NCBI RefSeq assembly: GCF_902167145.1
Contig: NC_050104.1
Span: forward strand, 109,503,849 to 109,567,848
Direction of reading: 5' to 3'
Source of the DNA: Zea mays
Lineage: Eukaryota; Streptophyta; Magnoliopsida; Poales; Poaceae
DNA length: 64,000 bases
The notes beneath the pieces were generated by a model. The model saw nothing but the letters and a program-made list of their open reading frames with translations, ran no database searches and was not told the origin of the DNA. Position 1 is the first letter of the stretch. Every line of letters starts with the position of its first letter. Shown in pieces: positions 22,197 to 32,450 of the stretch. Position numbers and translations under genes: made by a program.

Positions 22197-22838
22197 TCAC
22201 AGAAATGAGCAACACGAGATCGAGTAGTTACCCTTTTGAATATCGCCGAGAATGGTGTTCACGGGGTGATCTCGTTGAATTGCTTGGTGGACTCTTGGGT
22301 GTGGCGGTCTTTGAACTTGTTCATCCTCCTTATCTTGATCATGGGCATCTCCCCCTTCATCATTGCTCTCCTCTTGAGGTGGCTCAATTTCTTGATCTTC
22401 CCCTTCATCATCTTGAGCCTCATCCTCATTTTGAGTTGGTGGAGATGCTTGCATGGAGGAAGATGGTTGATCTTGTGCATTTGGAGACTCTTCGGATTCC
22501 TTAGGACACACATCCCCAATGGACATGTTCCTTAGCGCGATGCACGGAACCCCTTTATCATCTAGTTCATCAAGATCAACTTGCTCTACTTGAGAGCCAT
22601 TAGTCTCATCAAACACAATGTCACAAGAAACTTCAACTAGTCCAGTGGACTTGTTAAAGACTCTATATGCCCTTGTGTTTGAATCATATCCTAGTAAAAA
22701 GCCTTCTACAGCCTTAGGAGCAAATTTGAATTTTCTACCTCTTTTAACAAGAATAAAGCATTTGCTACCAAAGACTCTAAAATATGAAACATTGGGCTTT
22801 TTACCGGTTAGGAGTTCGTATGATGTCTTCTTGAGGAT
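22197..22838 (-). pseudogene. pol: Integrase C terminus and acidic linker of copia element D
   Basis: In the integrase frame after a TGA stop (22836-22838), the translation runs through the GKKPNVSYFRVFGSKCF and YDSNTRAYRVFNKSTG motifs of the copia integrase C-terminal region. A long D/E/Q/P-rich linker typical of Sireviruses between IN and RT follows. It ends at a frame change near 22200, where a base is missing in a G run. Confidence 0.8.
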
Positions 22839-23744
22839 TCAGTGTAGATATAACTGGTTGATGGCGTAGCAAGCGGTGTTGACCGCCTCCGCCCAAAACC
22901 GATCCGAAGTCTTGTATTCATCAAGCATGGTCCTTGCCATGTCCAAAAGAGTTCGATTCTTCCTTTCCACTACACCATTTTGTTGTGGTGTGTAGGGAGA
23001 AGAGAACTCATGCTTGATGCCCTCCTCCTCAAGGAAACCTTCAATTTGAGAGTTTTTGAACTCCGTCCCATTGTCACTTCTTGTCTTCTTGATCCTTAAG
23101 CCGAACTCATTTTGAGCCCGTCTCAAGAATCCCTTTAAGGTCTCTTGGGTATGAGATTTTTCCTGCAAAAAGAACACCCAAGTGAAGCGAGAATAGTCAT
23201 CCACAATAACTAGACAGTACTTACTCCCACCGATGCTTATGTAAGCTATCGGGCCGAATAGGTCCATGTGGAGGAGTTCGAGTGGCCTGTCAGTCGTCAT
23301 GATGTTCTTATGTGGATGATGAACACCAACTTGCTTTCCTGCCTGACATGCGCTACAAATCCTGTCTTTCTCAAAAATAACATTTGTTAGTCCCAAAATG
23401 TGTTCTCCCTTTAGAAGCTTGTGAAGATTCTTCATTCCAACATGTGCTAGTCGGCGATGCCAGAGCCAGCCCATGTTAGTCTTAGCAATTAAGCAAGTGT
23501 CGAGTTCAGCTCTATCAAAATCTACTAAGTATAGCTGACCCTCTAACACTCCCTTAAATGCTACTGAATCGTCACTTCTTCTAAAGACAGTAACACCAAT
23601 ATCTGTAAAAAGACAGTTGTAACCCATTTTACATAATTGAGAAACAGAAAGCAAATTGTAATCTAAAGAATCTACAAGAAAAACATTGGAAATGGAATGG
23701 TCAGGAGATATAGCAATTTTACCCAATCCTTTGACCAAACCTTG
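22839..23744 (-). pseudogene. pol: Integrase of copia element D (GAG-pre-integrase plus catalytic core)
   Basis: HHCC zinc-binding residues are visible in WHRRLAHVGMKNLH and CSACQAG. The rve core has MDLFGP, RSDNGTEF and GVVERKNRT (DD35E), all intact. The reading frame starts where element T interrupts the protease-integrase linker: the first codons after the target site CCTTG. It ends with a TGA (22836-22838) in a place where the family has Arg, consistent with CGA to TGA. Confidence 0.92.
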
Positions 23745-24219
23745 TGTTGGCACTTGCTCTCAGTGGCAAGGAAGCCAACAAGGGTGAACGGTGGTGACAA
23801 CAGGGTTACGCGCACGGGGGCAATAGCTCTGTTGATCTAGCCTCTCACGGGCGCTGTGCGGGGGTATTTATAGGTATCTGAGTGCCCAGCGCCTCGTGTT
23901 AAGGACGCATGTGCCCTCAGACACCTAGTTTATCCCCAGAATATTCCCATAAAGCGGGGTTACAAGCCGTAATTACAAGAATGCCTTTACAAACTAGGCC
24001 CGTAACACAAAGGCGGCCACGCGGGGCCCGTTACAATGGGCCAGATCACACGTGGGCCTCAGAGCAAGACGAGGCCGTGCTACGGGGAGACGTCACCGCA
24101 GGCCTTCGTCTTGTGCTGAATGAAGCGAAGGGTGTCCCTGCCCGTTTTGTCTTCGTCAAACCAGCGACTACAGCGAGAGACGACGAGCGAAGGGTGGCGT
24201 CTTTGCCTTCGCCCCAACA
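23745..24219 (-). repeat. 3' LTR of element T
   Basis: The termini are TGTTGG...CCAACA, identical in length to the other LTR. The PPT on the minus strand is the CGGAGGGCAAA block at 24220-24230, directly outside. Confidence 0.97.
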
Positions 24220-24420
24220 TTTGCCCTCCGAGGGACCAGTTCGACAAAGTCACCTGGTGCCGAAGACATCGCTAGATGGCGGAGACGCTGCCCTCGCTCG
24301 AAGTGGTTCCGCGGGGGTTTCTGATGTGACCGTTGATGGACGGCGTACTGTTGGATTGCGGGTTTCCCAAAGCGTCGCGCCCTGTCGGATTGCGGGTTTC
24401 CCGAAGAGCCGCGCCCTGCC

Positions 24421-24482
24421 TATAAAAGGGGGCGGGGGCCGGCGCTGTTTGAACTTTGCCTTCCGCGCTCCGTGAAAACCCT
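24421..24482 (+). promoter_or_regulatory. Promoter of the antisense gene of element T: TATA box and telo-box
   Basis: TATAAAAGG at 24421-24429 is followed 50 bp downstream by AAAACCCTAG (24475-24484), the telo-box typical of 5' regions of plant housekeeping genes. The presumed start site falls around 24450. The ATG is at 24589 after a GC-rich leader. The block lies on the strand opposite to the element's own transcription, outside the LTR, so it is a dedicated internal promoter. Confidence 0.65.
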
Positions 24483-24588
24483 AGCCTCCCGCCGCCTTGC
24501 TGCTCTTCTTCTTCCGCTGCTCCTTTTGCTCGCCGGAGTGCTGGCTCGAGTGAAGCAAACCGCCCGCCGCCGCCGACGGTACGTAGCA

Positions 24589-26333
24589 ATGCCGTCCTCT
24601 TCTTCTTCCTCCGACACCACGCCGCCGGCCGCCGCCTCGTCTGAGGAGACGTTGAGTAGCGTGATGGTGGAGGAGTTGCGCGCCGGCGACTCCGTTGATT
24701 TTGGTGTGTCACGGATGACGTCAGCCCGCGTTGAGGATATGCAGCGGTTGGGCTACTTTGGCGGCGGAGTTGCTCGTGCTCCGGGGACGGAGGAAGTCCC
24801 CGAGCCGGAGGGTGAGTTGGTCGTTTTCGAGGCATTCTTCGCCGCCGGTCTCCGCTTGCCTGCGCACCGGTTTGTCGGCGAAGTCCTGCGTAGATTCAAT
24901 GTTCAGATACATCAGCTGACACCGAATGCCATGGTGGCGCTGGCGAAGTATGTCTGGGCGACGACTTCGTACGGCGGGCAGCCGTCTGTTGAAGTTTTTG
25001 CGAAGAATTATTGTTTGCATTGGCAGAAGAGGATGGTTGGGGACGGAGTTGCCCAGTTCGGGTCATGCACATTCACGCCGAAGACCGGCAAGACCACAAT
25101 GCCAGTAGTGGAGTTGGTTCCGTGCGCCCGCAACAAGTGGGGCAATTGGAATGAATTTTGGTTTTACGTTGCGGAGGGTACTGTCGAAGGCCATAAAGGT
25201 CTCCCTGTGTCTGAGATGTGCTCTCATTATTATTCTGCGTATCCGCCTTTTGAAGTGGCAGAAGAGGATGCAGACGAAGGGGCCCTCCGATGCGCCGCCG
25301 GTCAGAGCAGTGGGCGTGATTTAGTTGAGGAGTTTGTGGCATACGGGGTCTGGCCCTTGGCGCACGGCTGGGCGCTGGGCGAAGTGTGCCCTCGCCAGAT
25401 GCCTTTTCACGGTGGAAGGGTGGTGCGAAGTCCTGCCTTCGCACTGAACTTGCGGAATCGTGACCCGGCCGCCTTTGTGCGTGATGCGGAGGACTTGGCG
25501 GTGCGGCTCGTGGGACGTTACGTGCCGAGGACTGAAGGCCAGCGCAGCTTTGATATCCGCGGGTCAAATGAGCGCTTGAACAGGGTCTTCGAATTAAATC
25601 AATTGCCGTACGACGGCTATCCTGGTCAAGACGAAGCGGACCGCCGTGGGAAGAAACCGGCGGTGGAGACTGGAGGCGACCCTGCGCTGGCGGCCGCCCC
25701 CCTCCTCAAAAAAGAGAAAATTAGGTACTGCGATGGGGGGACTTGGGGTGTCTGATAGTTTTGCTAGAGAGTTAATGAGGACGTGTGCGGCCCCGGGGGA
25801 AAGGATGTCTTCGCCCGAGCTCCGGGAGTCTTCGGCTCGGATGCTGAGGGTTACCGGGGGTTGCTGGCCGAAAAATGTTCCTATCCCCTGCGCGGCTGAG
25901 GAGGACTGTTTTACATCTCGTATGGTTCATCGGTGGAGAGTTTTTCCTTACGGGCGAAATATCGGTGCTGTTGTGTGGACAGTGATGGACAAGGATCGCC
26001 AAGGGGCAGCGCAAAAACGCCAGGCGACTGTCAGGATTCACGAGGCTCGGCCGAAAAGGCCGCGGGGAACTGCGAAGGCCGTGGCCTCCGGCGGAGGTAA
26101 GCCACCGCTGGCGGCGAAGGCGGGCGCCTCTGCACCTAGCAAGGCGCCGGAGGCAACGGCGGGCGCCGGAGGCTCCAAGTCGGCGAAGGTGGTGCCCCCG
26201 GCCAGCGGAATGGCGGAGGCTTCGAAGGCGGCCCGAGCGCTGCCGCTGGCGGGCAAACGTGTTGCCGACTTCGGCACCGACATTACTGTGGACGACTATC
26301 TTGGTGGTAAGTCGCTGGCCTATTATTGGTATT

Positions 26334-26376
<43 letters not shown>

Positions 26377-28349
26377 TTTTTTTTAATTCGAAGATGCGTT
26401 GCAGGGTCGGACGAGGGCCAGCTTGCTATGGTTGCGCCTGGCGCGGAGATCGCGACGGCGGCCATAGTACCGAAGGCGAGGGGCGAGGCCCTTGACGCCG
26501 GAGGCGAGGTGTCGGCCCTCGCCGTGGTCAGGGACGAGGCGGGCGCGGCGACCCGCCGGCTGAAGAGAGTGACGGAGGCACTGAGTCAGGCGACGGAGGC
26601 GCTGAGTCAGGTCCGTTGAGCCATACTCTCTTCCCCACCTCTTTTGGGGCAACGGCCTTACGTGCTGTGTCGCGGCTCTGCAGGTGGCTGACTTCGCCAG
26701 CCGCACTGCGTCGGGGGCCCTCACGGCGGCTGTGTCTGCCGAAGTCGAGAGACTTCGGACACAACATGCTGACGCTGTTCGTGAGAAGTCGGCCTCCGAC
26801 AGCAAGTGCCGTAAGCTGACGGACAGGGTGGCCGCCCTGGAGAAGGAGAAGGCTGACCTCCGGCGCCAACTGGCGGCGGAGAGGAGGGAAGCTAACGAGG
26901 CTATCGCCAAGGGGCAGGCTGCGCAGGCGGAGGCCAAGCTGGCGCGGGCGGAGGGCAATCTTGCCAAGGAGCTCGCCGAACATCTGCAAGAGCGGCTCAC
27001 CGCCCTGGAGAGCCGCGCTAAGGAGGCCGAGGCCGCAATGCATGCGGAGGCCGAACGGACGCGCACGCAGCTTATGGATACATATCGTGAGCTGGGTGCG
27101 CGGACCGGTGACTTCGAAGTGCCGGACCGAGAGCCCGGCCTTCGCTGTCTGCAGTGGGCGCAGGAGGAGCTGCTGGAACTTCCAGCCGTCGTGGGGGGGG
27201 GTTGATGTCGTACGCCTCCCTGGTCACCTGCGAGGGGGCGATGAACGCGCTCTCCCGCGAAGGGTGCCGGCACTTCGAGGCCTTCGACCAGGCGGATGAA
27301 GATTTTGATCGAGATATCTATAAGGTCGAAGACCCCGTAGTGAAGGAATCCGCCGGGGCCCTCTACGACCGGATGTGGGGTCTGTACGGTCGTGAGGTGG
27401 TCAGGGAGCGGGCTGAGGCTGCGAGGGCTCAGGTAACGTCGTTTGTTTGTTGTTTGCTGTATGCGGGCTGTGCGTGTGTTCGCTGAATTTTTGTGTGTGT
27501 TGTCTTAGGCGGAGCGTGGCGAGCGGGTGGACGACTTCGGGGCACTGAACATCGCGCTGCCTGACCCGGAGCCGACCCCTGCGGAGGCCGCGACTGGAGT
27601 CGCCCTGGAGACAACCCCGGGGCCTGCGGAAGACGCGCCGAGCGTGCCCACCTCTGCTGTGGCCGGCGAAGACCTGCCCCCAAAGGTGGCCGAAGGCGCG
27701 CCTGGCGCCCCCGCAGCTGCTGCGCCGAGTATTGAAGATTCCGCGGCGGTGGTGGCGGAAACGGCGGCGGAGGAGACAGCGGAGGCTCCCGCAGCGGCAG
27801 GGCCTTCACAGGTGGCGTAGTGGGTGTTTAGGGTTGGGGACTTTTTGGATGTTGTACTGAATTTTGGTTGCTGCGCAGGTTCAAGATTTTGGGCCTACGC
27901 ACGCAACCGCTACTACTGGGTTTTTGGCGGCTTCGACCGCGGAAGATGGAAATGAATATGGTGGGTCTGTATCTGAGTTTTTTGATTTTACTGATTCTGG
28001 GAGCTCGGTTGAGTGGACTGAGGAGTCGTCGGAGGAGGACTTGGATTATTTTGCGGCCTTGGACGTGGCTGCGGTGGAGGCTTCGCCACACACCGCGGAC
28101 GCGCCAGACGTGCTGGGTCCTAGCACCGGGCGCCGACGACGAAGGGCGGTTGCAAAGCGTAGGGTTAGTGCGGAGGAAGGGGCTCGGCTTCGCGTGAGTA
28201 GGGGTGGTCGGCAGGAACTGTTGTCTCTGCCGGACGCCACGAGCACAGGGGAAGGGGAACTGCGAAGTCTTTTTGCGGGTGAGGGGCTTAGGATAATGTT
28301 ATTTAATTATAGGGAGATGTGGATTATTCCTAAGATGGAGCCGATGTAG
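24589..28349 (+). pseudogene. Antisense five-exon gene of element T (putative gypsy-type transposon domain, coiled coil)
   Basis: Exons: 24589-26306, 26405-26610, 26684-27432, 27509-27811 and 27879-28349. Every intron has GT-AG borders, and four acceptors are CAG or TTAG. The start MPSSSSSSD is the first ATG after the TATA box; an earlier open frame begins only with GTG. Exon 1 carries the conserved grass domain that Pfam calls putative gypsy type transposon (Transposase_28): FEAFFAAGLRLPAHRF, QLTPNAMVALAKYVW, NKWGNWNEFWFYV. Exon 3 is a long Ala/Glu/Lys coiled coil. Exon 5 is acidic, then Arg-rich. Two homopolymer frameshifts break it: near 25690-25720 in exon 1 and in the G run at about 27190-27200 in exon 3. 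Molecular role unknown. Confidence 0.75.
26336..26384 (+). repeat. (TA)n microsatellite and T run in intron 1 of the antisense gene
   Basis: About 17 TA units are followed by TG and nine or more T. It lies wholly within the intron between 26306 and 26405. Open frames of I/Y repeats here are not real. Confidence 0.95.
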
Positions 28350-28534
28350 AGTGCGGTGCCCTCGCTTGTATATGTGTAAAAGGTTGTAAGATGAAGTTGT
28401 GTGCCCTCGCGTGCCTGTGCCTGCGAGGGCGCTGTGTGCTTTGTGTGGCATGGTTGGCTATGTTGTGCTGGTGTGATTATAGTCGGTCTTTAGCGTGGAT
28501 GGTTTGATGCTGTCGCTCCTGCTTTTGTTGTACT
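28350..28534 (+). other. 3' region of the antisense gene
   Basis: No coding signal. GT-rich, with TGTGTAAAAGGTTGTAAGATGAAG soon after the stop (core TGTAAAAGGTTG), which could contain polyadenylation signals, but no canonical AATAAA is seen. Confidence 0.35.
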
Positions 28535-29053
28535 TAGTTTGACTGCTCCCTTAGGCGGCTTCTGCGCGGAGTCTTTGCGAGAGACATCGGAATTTTTTCG
28601 CACTTGATGTGTTTAGTCCGGCTGAACCCTTAGGCGACTTCTGCGCGGATAGTCTTCGCGATAGACATCGGAATTTTTTCGCACTTGTTGTGCTAAGTCC
28701 GGCTGCACCCTTAGGCGACTTCTGCGCGGATAGCCTTCGCGATAGACATCGGAATTTTTTCGCACTTGTTGTGCTAAGTCCGGCTGCACCCTTAGGCGAC
28801 TTCTGCGCGGATAGTCTTCGCGATAGACATCGGAATTTTTTCGCACTTGTTGTGCTAAGTCCGGCTGCACCCTTAGGCGACTTCTGCGCGGATAGCCTTC
28901 GCGATAGACATCGGAATTTTTTCGCACTTGTTGTGCTAAGTCCGGCTGCACCCTTAGGCGACTTCTGCGCGGATAGCCTTCGCGATAGACATCGGAATTT
29001 TTTCGCACTTGTTGTGCTAAGTCCGGCTGCACCCTTAGGCGACTTCTGCGCGA
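28535..29053 (+). repeat. 81-bp tandem repeat array, about six copies
   Basis: The unit contains CCCTTAGGCGACTTCTGCGC, then GATAGACATCGGAATTTTTT, then CGCACTTGTTGTGCTAAGTC. The first copy is divergent and the last truncated; the inner copies are nearly identical, alternating AGTCTTCGCG and AGCCTTCGCG. Period 81 is divisible by three, so both strands show false repetitive ORFs. It lies between the convergent 3' ends of pol and the antisense gene. Plant Tat-lineage 3' regions are known sources of satellite repeats. Confidence 0.95.
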
Positions 29054-29288
29054 ACTTGTCGCACGCGAGGGTGGCTAGCGCTTAGCCTCGCGGTGACTTC
29101 AAATTTGTCGAATGCCGAAGACCGTTGTCGCGGTCTTTTTTCGACACATGTTTTTGCGGGGGATTTTTTTTCACATATATTACATGGCTCCGCCTCGTTA
29201 AAAACCTCACCCCCCGGGAGGAAAAGAGTGCGGGCCGGTACAAGATTGTTTGCGGCGAATTACAAGGGCGAAATCAGCCCTAAATGGG
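29054..29288 (-). other. Non-coding segment between pol end and tandem repeat of element T
   Basis: No gene. It contains TTTTTTTTCACATATATTAC near 29164-29185 and a GC-rich GTTAAAAACCTCACCCC block. Both are probably 3' untranslated. Confidence 0.4.
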
Positions 29289-32200
29289 TCAAACAAAAAA
29301 TTTGCGGAGGTTGTCGATGTTCCAGGAGTGCTCCAGGTCCTCGCCGTTTGGCGTTGTGAGCCTGTAAGCGCTGGGGGAAGCTTTTGACTTGACTATGAAG
29401 GGGCCCTCCCACCTGGGCTCCAACTTGCCCTTGGACTCCGTCCGAGCTGTCCGGATGAGTACGAGATCCCCCTCGCTGAACTCCCTCGGGATGACTGCGC
29501 GGTCGCGCCATGCTTTGGTTTGGGCTTGATATTTGTTTAGGGCCTGTAGGGCGAAGACCCGGTCTCCGTCGATGAGATCTTTTGAAGTTGGCTCATCCAC
29601 GTCGGGGACGGCTGACGGAACTGTACGCGGGGACCCATGCTTTATTTCTTGCGGGGTCATTGCCTCCGATCCGTATAGAAGGCGGAAAGGAGTGAACCCG
29701 GTCGCCCTGCACTCAGTTGTGTTCAGCGCCCAGACTGCCTCCGGTAATAAATCGGTCCATCTGCCTTTTCTTTCATCGAGGAGCATCTTTTTGACAGCTG
29801 TGAATATTTTCCCATTGGCGCGCTCCACGACCCCGTTGGACTGCGGATGATAGACTGAAGCGAAGGCAAGCTTGGTGCCGATGGAGAAACAAAAATCCTT
29901 GAAATCTTGGCTGTCGAACTGCTTTCCGTTGTCAACTGTTAGCTCGGACGGTACTCCGAAGCGGCAAACGATGTTCTGCCAGAAGAATTTTTGGGCAGTC
30001 TTTGATGTGATTGTGGAAACAGCCCTCGCTTCAATCCATTTGGTGAAGTATTCGACGGCTACGAAGGCGAACTTAAGGTTCCCCTGAGCGGTGGGCAGGG
30101 GCCCGATGATGTCCAGGCCCCAGCGCTGGAGAGGCCATGTATGGGCGATCAGCTTTGTATATTGCGAGGGGTTGCCTGACCGAGGGGAGAACTTCTGGCA
30201 GGCTTCGCAGGACCTCGTGACCCGATTTGCGGCGCATATCATTGCGGGCCAGTAAAACCCTTGTCGGATCACCTTGGCAGCCAGGGCCCTTGGCCCTGCG
30301 TGCGAGCCGCACGTGCCACTGTGGACTTCGCGTAGGATCTGCATGCCTTCGGTTTCGGTGACGCATTTGAGCATTGGCTGACTGACCCCTTTCTTGTATA
30401 GTTGGCCCTCGATCAGAGCGAAGTCCCGGCTTCGATGTCTGAGGCGCTTTGCCTCACTGACGTCGGCTGGATGATAGTACCCCTGTAGGAACAGGGTTAT
30501 TGGTGCCCTCCAGTCTTCGGTCATGATTAGGTTGACTATACGGTGGCCTTCGCTATCATTAGTTATCTGGAGCCCTTCGGGGCTCCGGACGGCTGGAGTG
30601 CCGATGGTGTGGAAAAACACGTCGGAGGGCAGGGGCTCGCCCCTGGCGGCGGCCTTGGCTAAGGCATCGGCCTCCTCGTTCTTGGCCCTATCCACATGCT
30701 GCAGGGTGAATCCCTTGAATTGTCTTTCGAGACTTCGGATAGCCGCGAGGTATTGCATGAGGGCGGGGTCTTTTGCTGCATAGTCTTTCTCGACTTGTCC
30801 GGCAACTATCTTGGAGTCTGTCTTGATGATACATGTGGTGACTCCGAGGGCCCTTAGCTTGCGGAGGCCGAGGATAACCGCTTCATACTCTGCTATATTG
30901 TTTGTACATTTGTCGGATTCCAGAGCGAAGTTGAGGCGTGCTGCATATCTGTGTTTGACTCCGGCAGGTGAGGTGACGACTGCAGCGACGCCTGCCCCCG
31001 CATGGCACCATGCACCGTCGCAATGGATGGTCCAGATCTTCTCTGTGGACGGGTCCGGCTGTGTTGCTGGCCCAGTCCAGTCGACGACGAAGTCTGCCAG
31101 GACTTGCGACTTGATGGCTGTCCTGGGCTCGAAGCTGATGTGGTAGCCGGAGAGTTCGGCTGCCCACTTGGCAATCCTCACCGATGCCTCCGGGTTTCTG
31201 AATAGTTCGCCGAGCCCTCTGTCAGAGGTGACTCGGACCTTGAATGCTTCAAAGTAATGGCGCAGTTTGCGCGAGGACATGACAACTGCGTAGGCGATCT
31301 TCTCCAGCTCTGTCATGTTGCATTTGGACGGTGTCAGGACTTCGGAGACATAGTAAACAGGGCACTGTCTGACTGCGCCTTCGACTGACTGCTCCTGCAC
31401 TAGTGCCGCGCTGACCGCGTGCGGCGAAGCCGCGACATAGAGCAATAGGGGGAGCGAGGAGTCGGGGCTGGTGAGGATGGCCAGCTCCGACAGGTACTGT
31501 TTGAGTGAGGCGAAGGCCGCTGCTTGCTCCGGTCCCCAGGCGAAGTCTTTCGCGCCGCGGAGTGTTTTGAGGAAGGGGAGACTTCGCTCGGCGGACCTGG
31601 AGATGAATCTGTTGAGAGCGGCCAGTCTGCCTGTCAGACGCTGGACGTCCCTGACGGACTGCGGAGGCGACATGTCGACGATGGCCTGGATCTTGGTTGG
31701 GTTGGCCTCGATGCCGCGGTGTGACACCAGGTAACCCAATATCTTGCCCTGGCGAACACCGAAGACGCACTTTTCCGGGTTCAGGCGGAGTCGTGCATCT
31801 CGCATGTTCGCGAATGTCTCGGCGAGGTCGGCGAGGTGGTCCTCCTTATTCTTGCTGGCGACGACGATGTCGTCCACATATGTAAATATATTTCTGCCGA
31901 CCTGGCCCTCGAGTACTGTTTTGGTGAGTCTGGAGAAGGTGGACCCCGCATTCTTGAGTCCCTCCGGCATCCTGATGAAGCAATAAGTGCCGAAGGGTGT
32001 TATAAAGCTGGTGCTAGCCTTGTCTTCCTCCTTCATGTATATCTGGTGATAGCCGGAGAAGCAGTCGAGGAGTGACATGACCTCGCACCCGGCCGCGCTA
32101 TCGACTATCTTGTCGATCCGCGGCAACGGGAAGTTGTCCTTCGGGCAGGCCTTATTGAGACTGGTGAAGTCTATGCACATTCGCCATTTCCCGCTTTTTT

Positions 32201-32450
32201 TCTGCACCATTACGACATTGGAGAGCCACGTGGGGTAAGCCACTGGCTCGATGAATTTAGCTTCTAGGAGGCGGTGCACTTCCGCCTTGGCGGCCTCTGT
32301 CTTTTCGTCGGACATTTTGCGGAGCCTTTGCTTTTTTGGCCGCACCGAAGGGTCAATTCCCAAGCTGTGCTCAATTATGGATCGGCTGACTCCGACCAGG
32401 TCTAGGGCGGACCAGGCGAAGACATCTTTATTTTTGGCCAGGCAGCAGAG
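29289..32450 (-). CDS. pol: pol of element T: RT, RNase H, archaeal-type RNase H, integrase
   Basis: From the first Met at 32363 the frame is open for 1,024 codons to TGA-type termination at 29289. It is also open further upstream to about 32450. RT: KSGKWRMCIDFTSLN, SLLDCFSGYHQI with motif A Asp, and YVDDIVV. The first RNase H has YVAASPHAVSAALV, lacking the usual Asp, as is typical of Tat elements. A second RNase H follows with HCDGAWCHAGAG, NIAEYEAVILGL, TDSKIV and NEEADALA. Integrase: HHCC (H...CEACQKF), GLDIIGPLP, VDNGKQFDS and GVVERANGKI, all catalytic residues present. It ends LRKFFV, a normal Tat terminus. The frame differs from gag-PR. Confidence 0.93.
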   Translation of the reverse strand, partial: LCCLAKNKDVFAWSALDLVGVSRSIIEHSLGIDPSVRPKKQRLRKMSDEKTEAAKAEVHRLLEAKFIEPVAYPTWLSNVVMVQKKSGKWRMCIDFTSLNKACPKDNFPLPRIDKIVDSAAGCEVMSLLDCFSGYHQIYMKEEDKASTSFITPFGTYCFIRMPEGLKNAGSTFSRLTKTVLEGQVGRNIFTYVDDIVVASKNKEDHLADLAETFANMRDARLRLNPEKCVFGVRQGKILGYLVSHRGIEANPTKIQAIVDMSPPQSVRDVQRLTGRLAALNRFISRSAERSLPFLKTLRGAKDFAWGPEQAAAFASLKQYLSELAILTSPDSSLPLLLYVAASPHAVSAALVQEQSVEGAVRQCPVYYVSEVLTPSKCNMTELEKIAYAVVMSSRKLRHYFEAFKVRVTSDRGLGELFRNPEASVRIAKWAAELSGYHISFEPRTAIKSQVLADFVVDWTGPATQPDPSTEKIWTIHCDGAWCHAGAGVAAVVTSPAGVKHRYAARLNFALESDKCTNNIAEYEAVILGLRKLRALGVTTCIIKTDSKIVAGQVEKDYAAKDPALMQYLAAIRSLERQFKGFTLQHVDRAKNEEADALAKAAARGEPLPSDVFFHTIGTPAVRSPEGLQITNDSEGHRIVNLIMTEDWRAPITLFLQGYYHPADVSEAKRLRHRSRDFALIEGQLYKKGVSQPMLKCVTETEGMQILREVHSGTCGSHAGPRALAAKVIRQGFYWPAMICAANRVTRSCEACQKFSPRSGNPSQYTKLIAHTWPLQRWGLDIIGPLPTAQGNLKFAFVAVEYFTKWIEARAVSTITSKTAQKFFWQNIVCRFGVPSELTVDNGKQFDSQDFKDFCFSIGTKLAFASVYHPQSNGVVERANGKIFTAVKKMLLDERKGRWTDLLPEAVWALNTTECRATGFTPFRLLYGSEAMTPQEIKHGSPRTVPSAVPDVDEPTSKDLIDGDRVFALQALNKYQAQTKAWRDRAVIPREFSEGDLVLIRTARTESKGKLEPRWEGPFIVKSKASPSAYRLTTPNGEDLEHSWNIDNLRKFFV

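Noticed and set aside
24472..24588. Leucine-rich N-terminal extension (LAALLLPLLLLLAG) of the antisense ORF as a signal peptide
   Set aside because: The extension has no ATG (it begins at GTG) and overlaps the probable 5' UTR with the telo-box; the first ATG is 24589.
26326..26465. Ile/Tyr repeat peptides near 26340
   Set aside because: Direct translation of a TA microsatellite inside intron 1.
28535..29053. CRISPR-like array
   Set aside because: Units are contiguous with no spacers, the host is a plant, and the 56-bp LTR array of element H is likewise plain tandem repetition.
28609..29085. Repetitive ORFs with LSPAAPLGDFCADSLRDRHR units on the plus strand and QPDLAQQVRKNSDVYREGYP on the minus strand
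   Set aside because: Both are translations of an 81-bp tandem repeat whose period is a multiple of three; no start context or domain.
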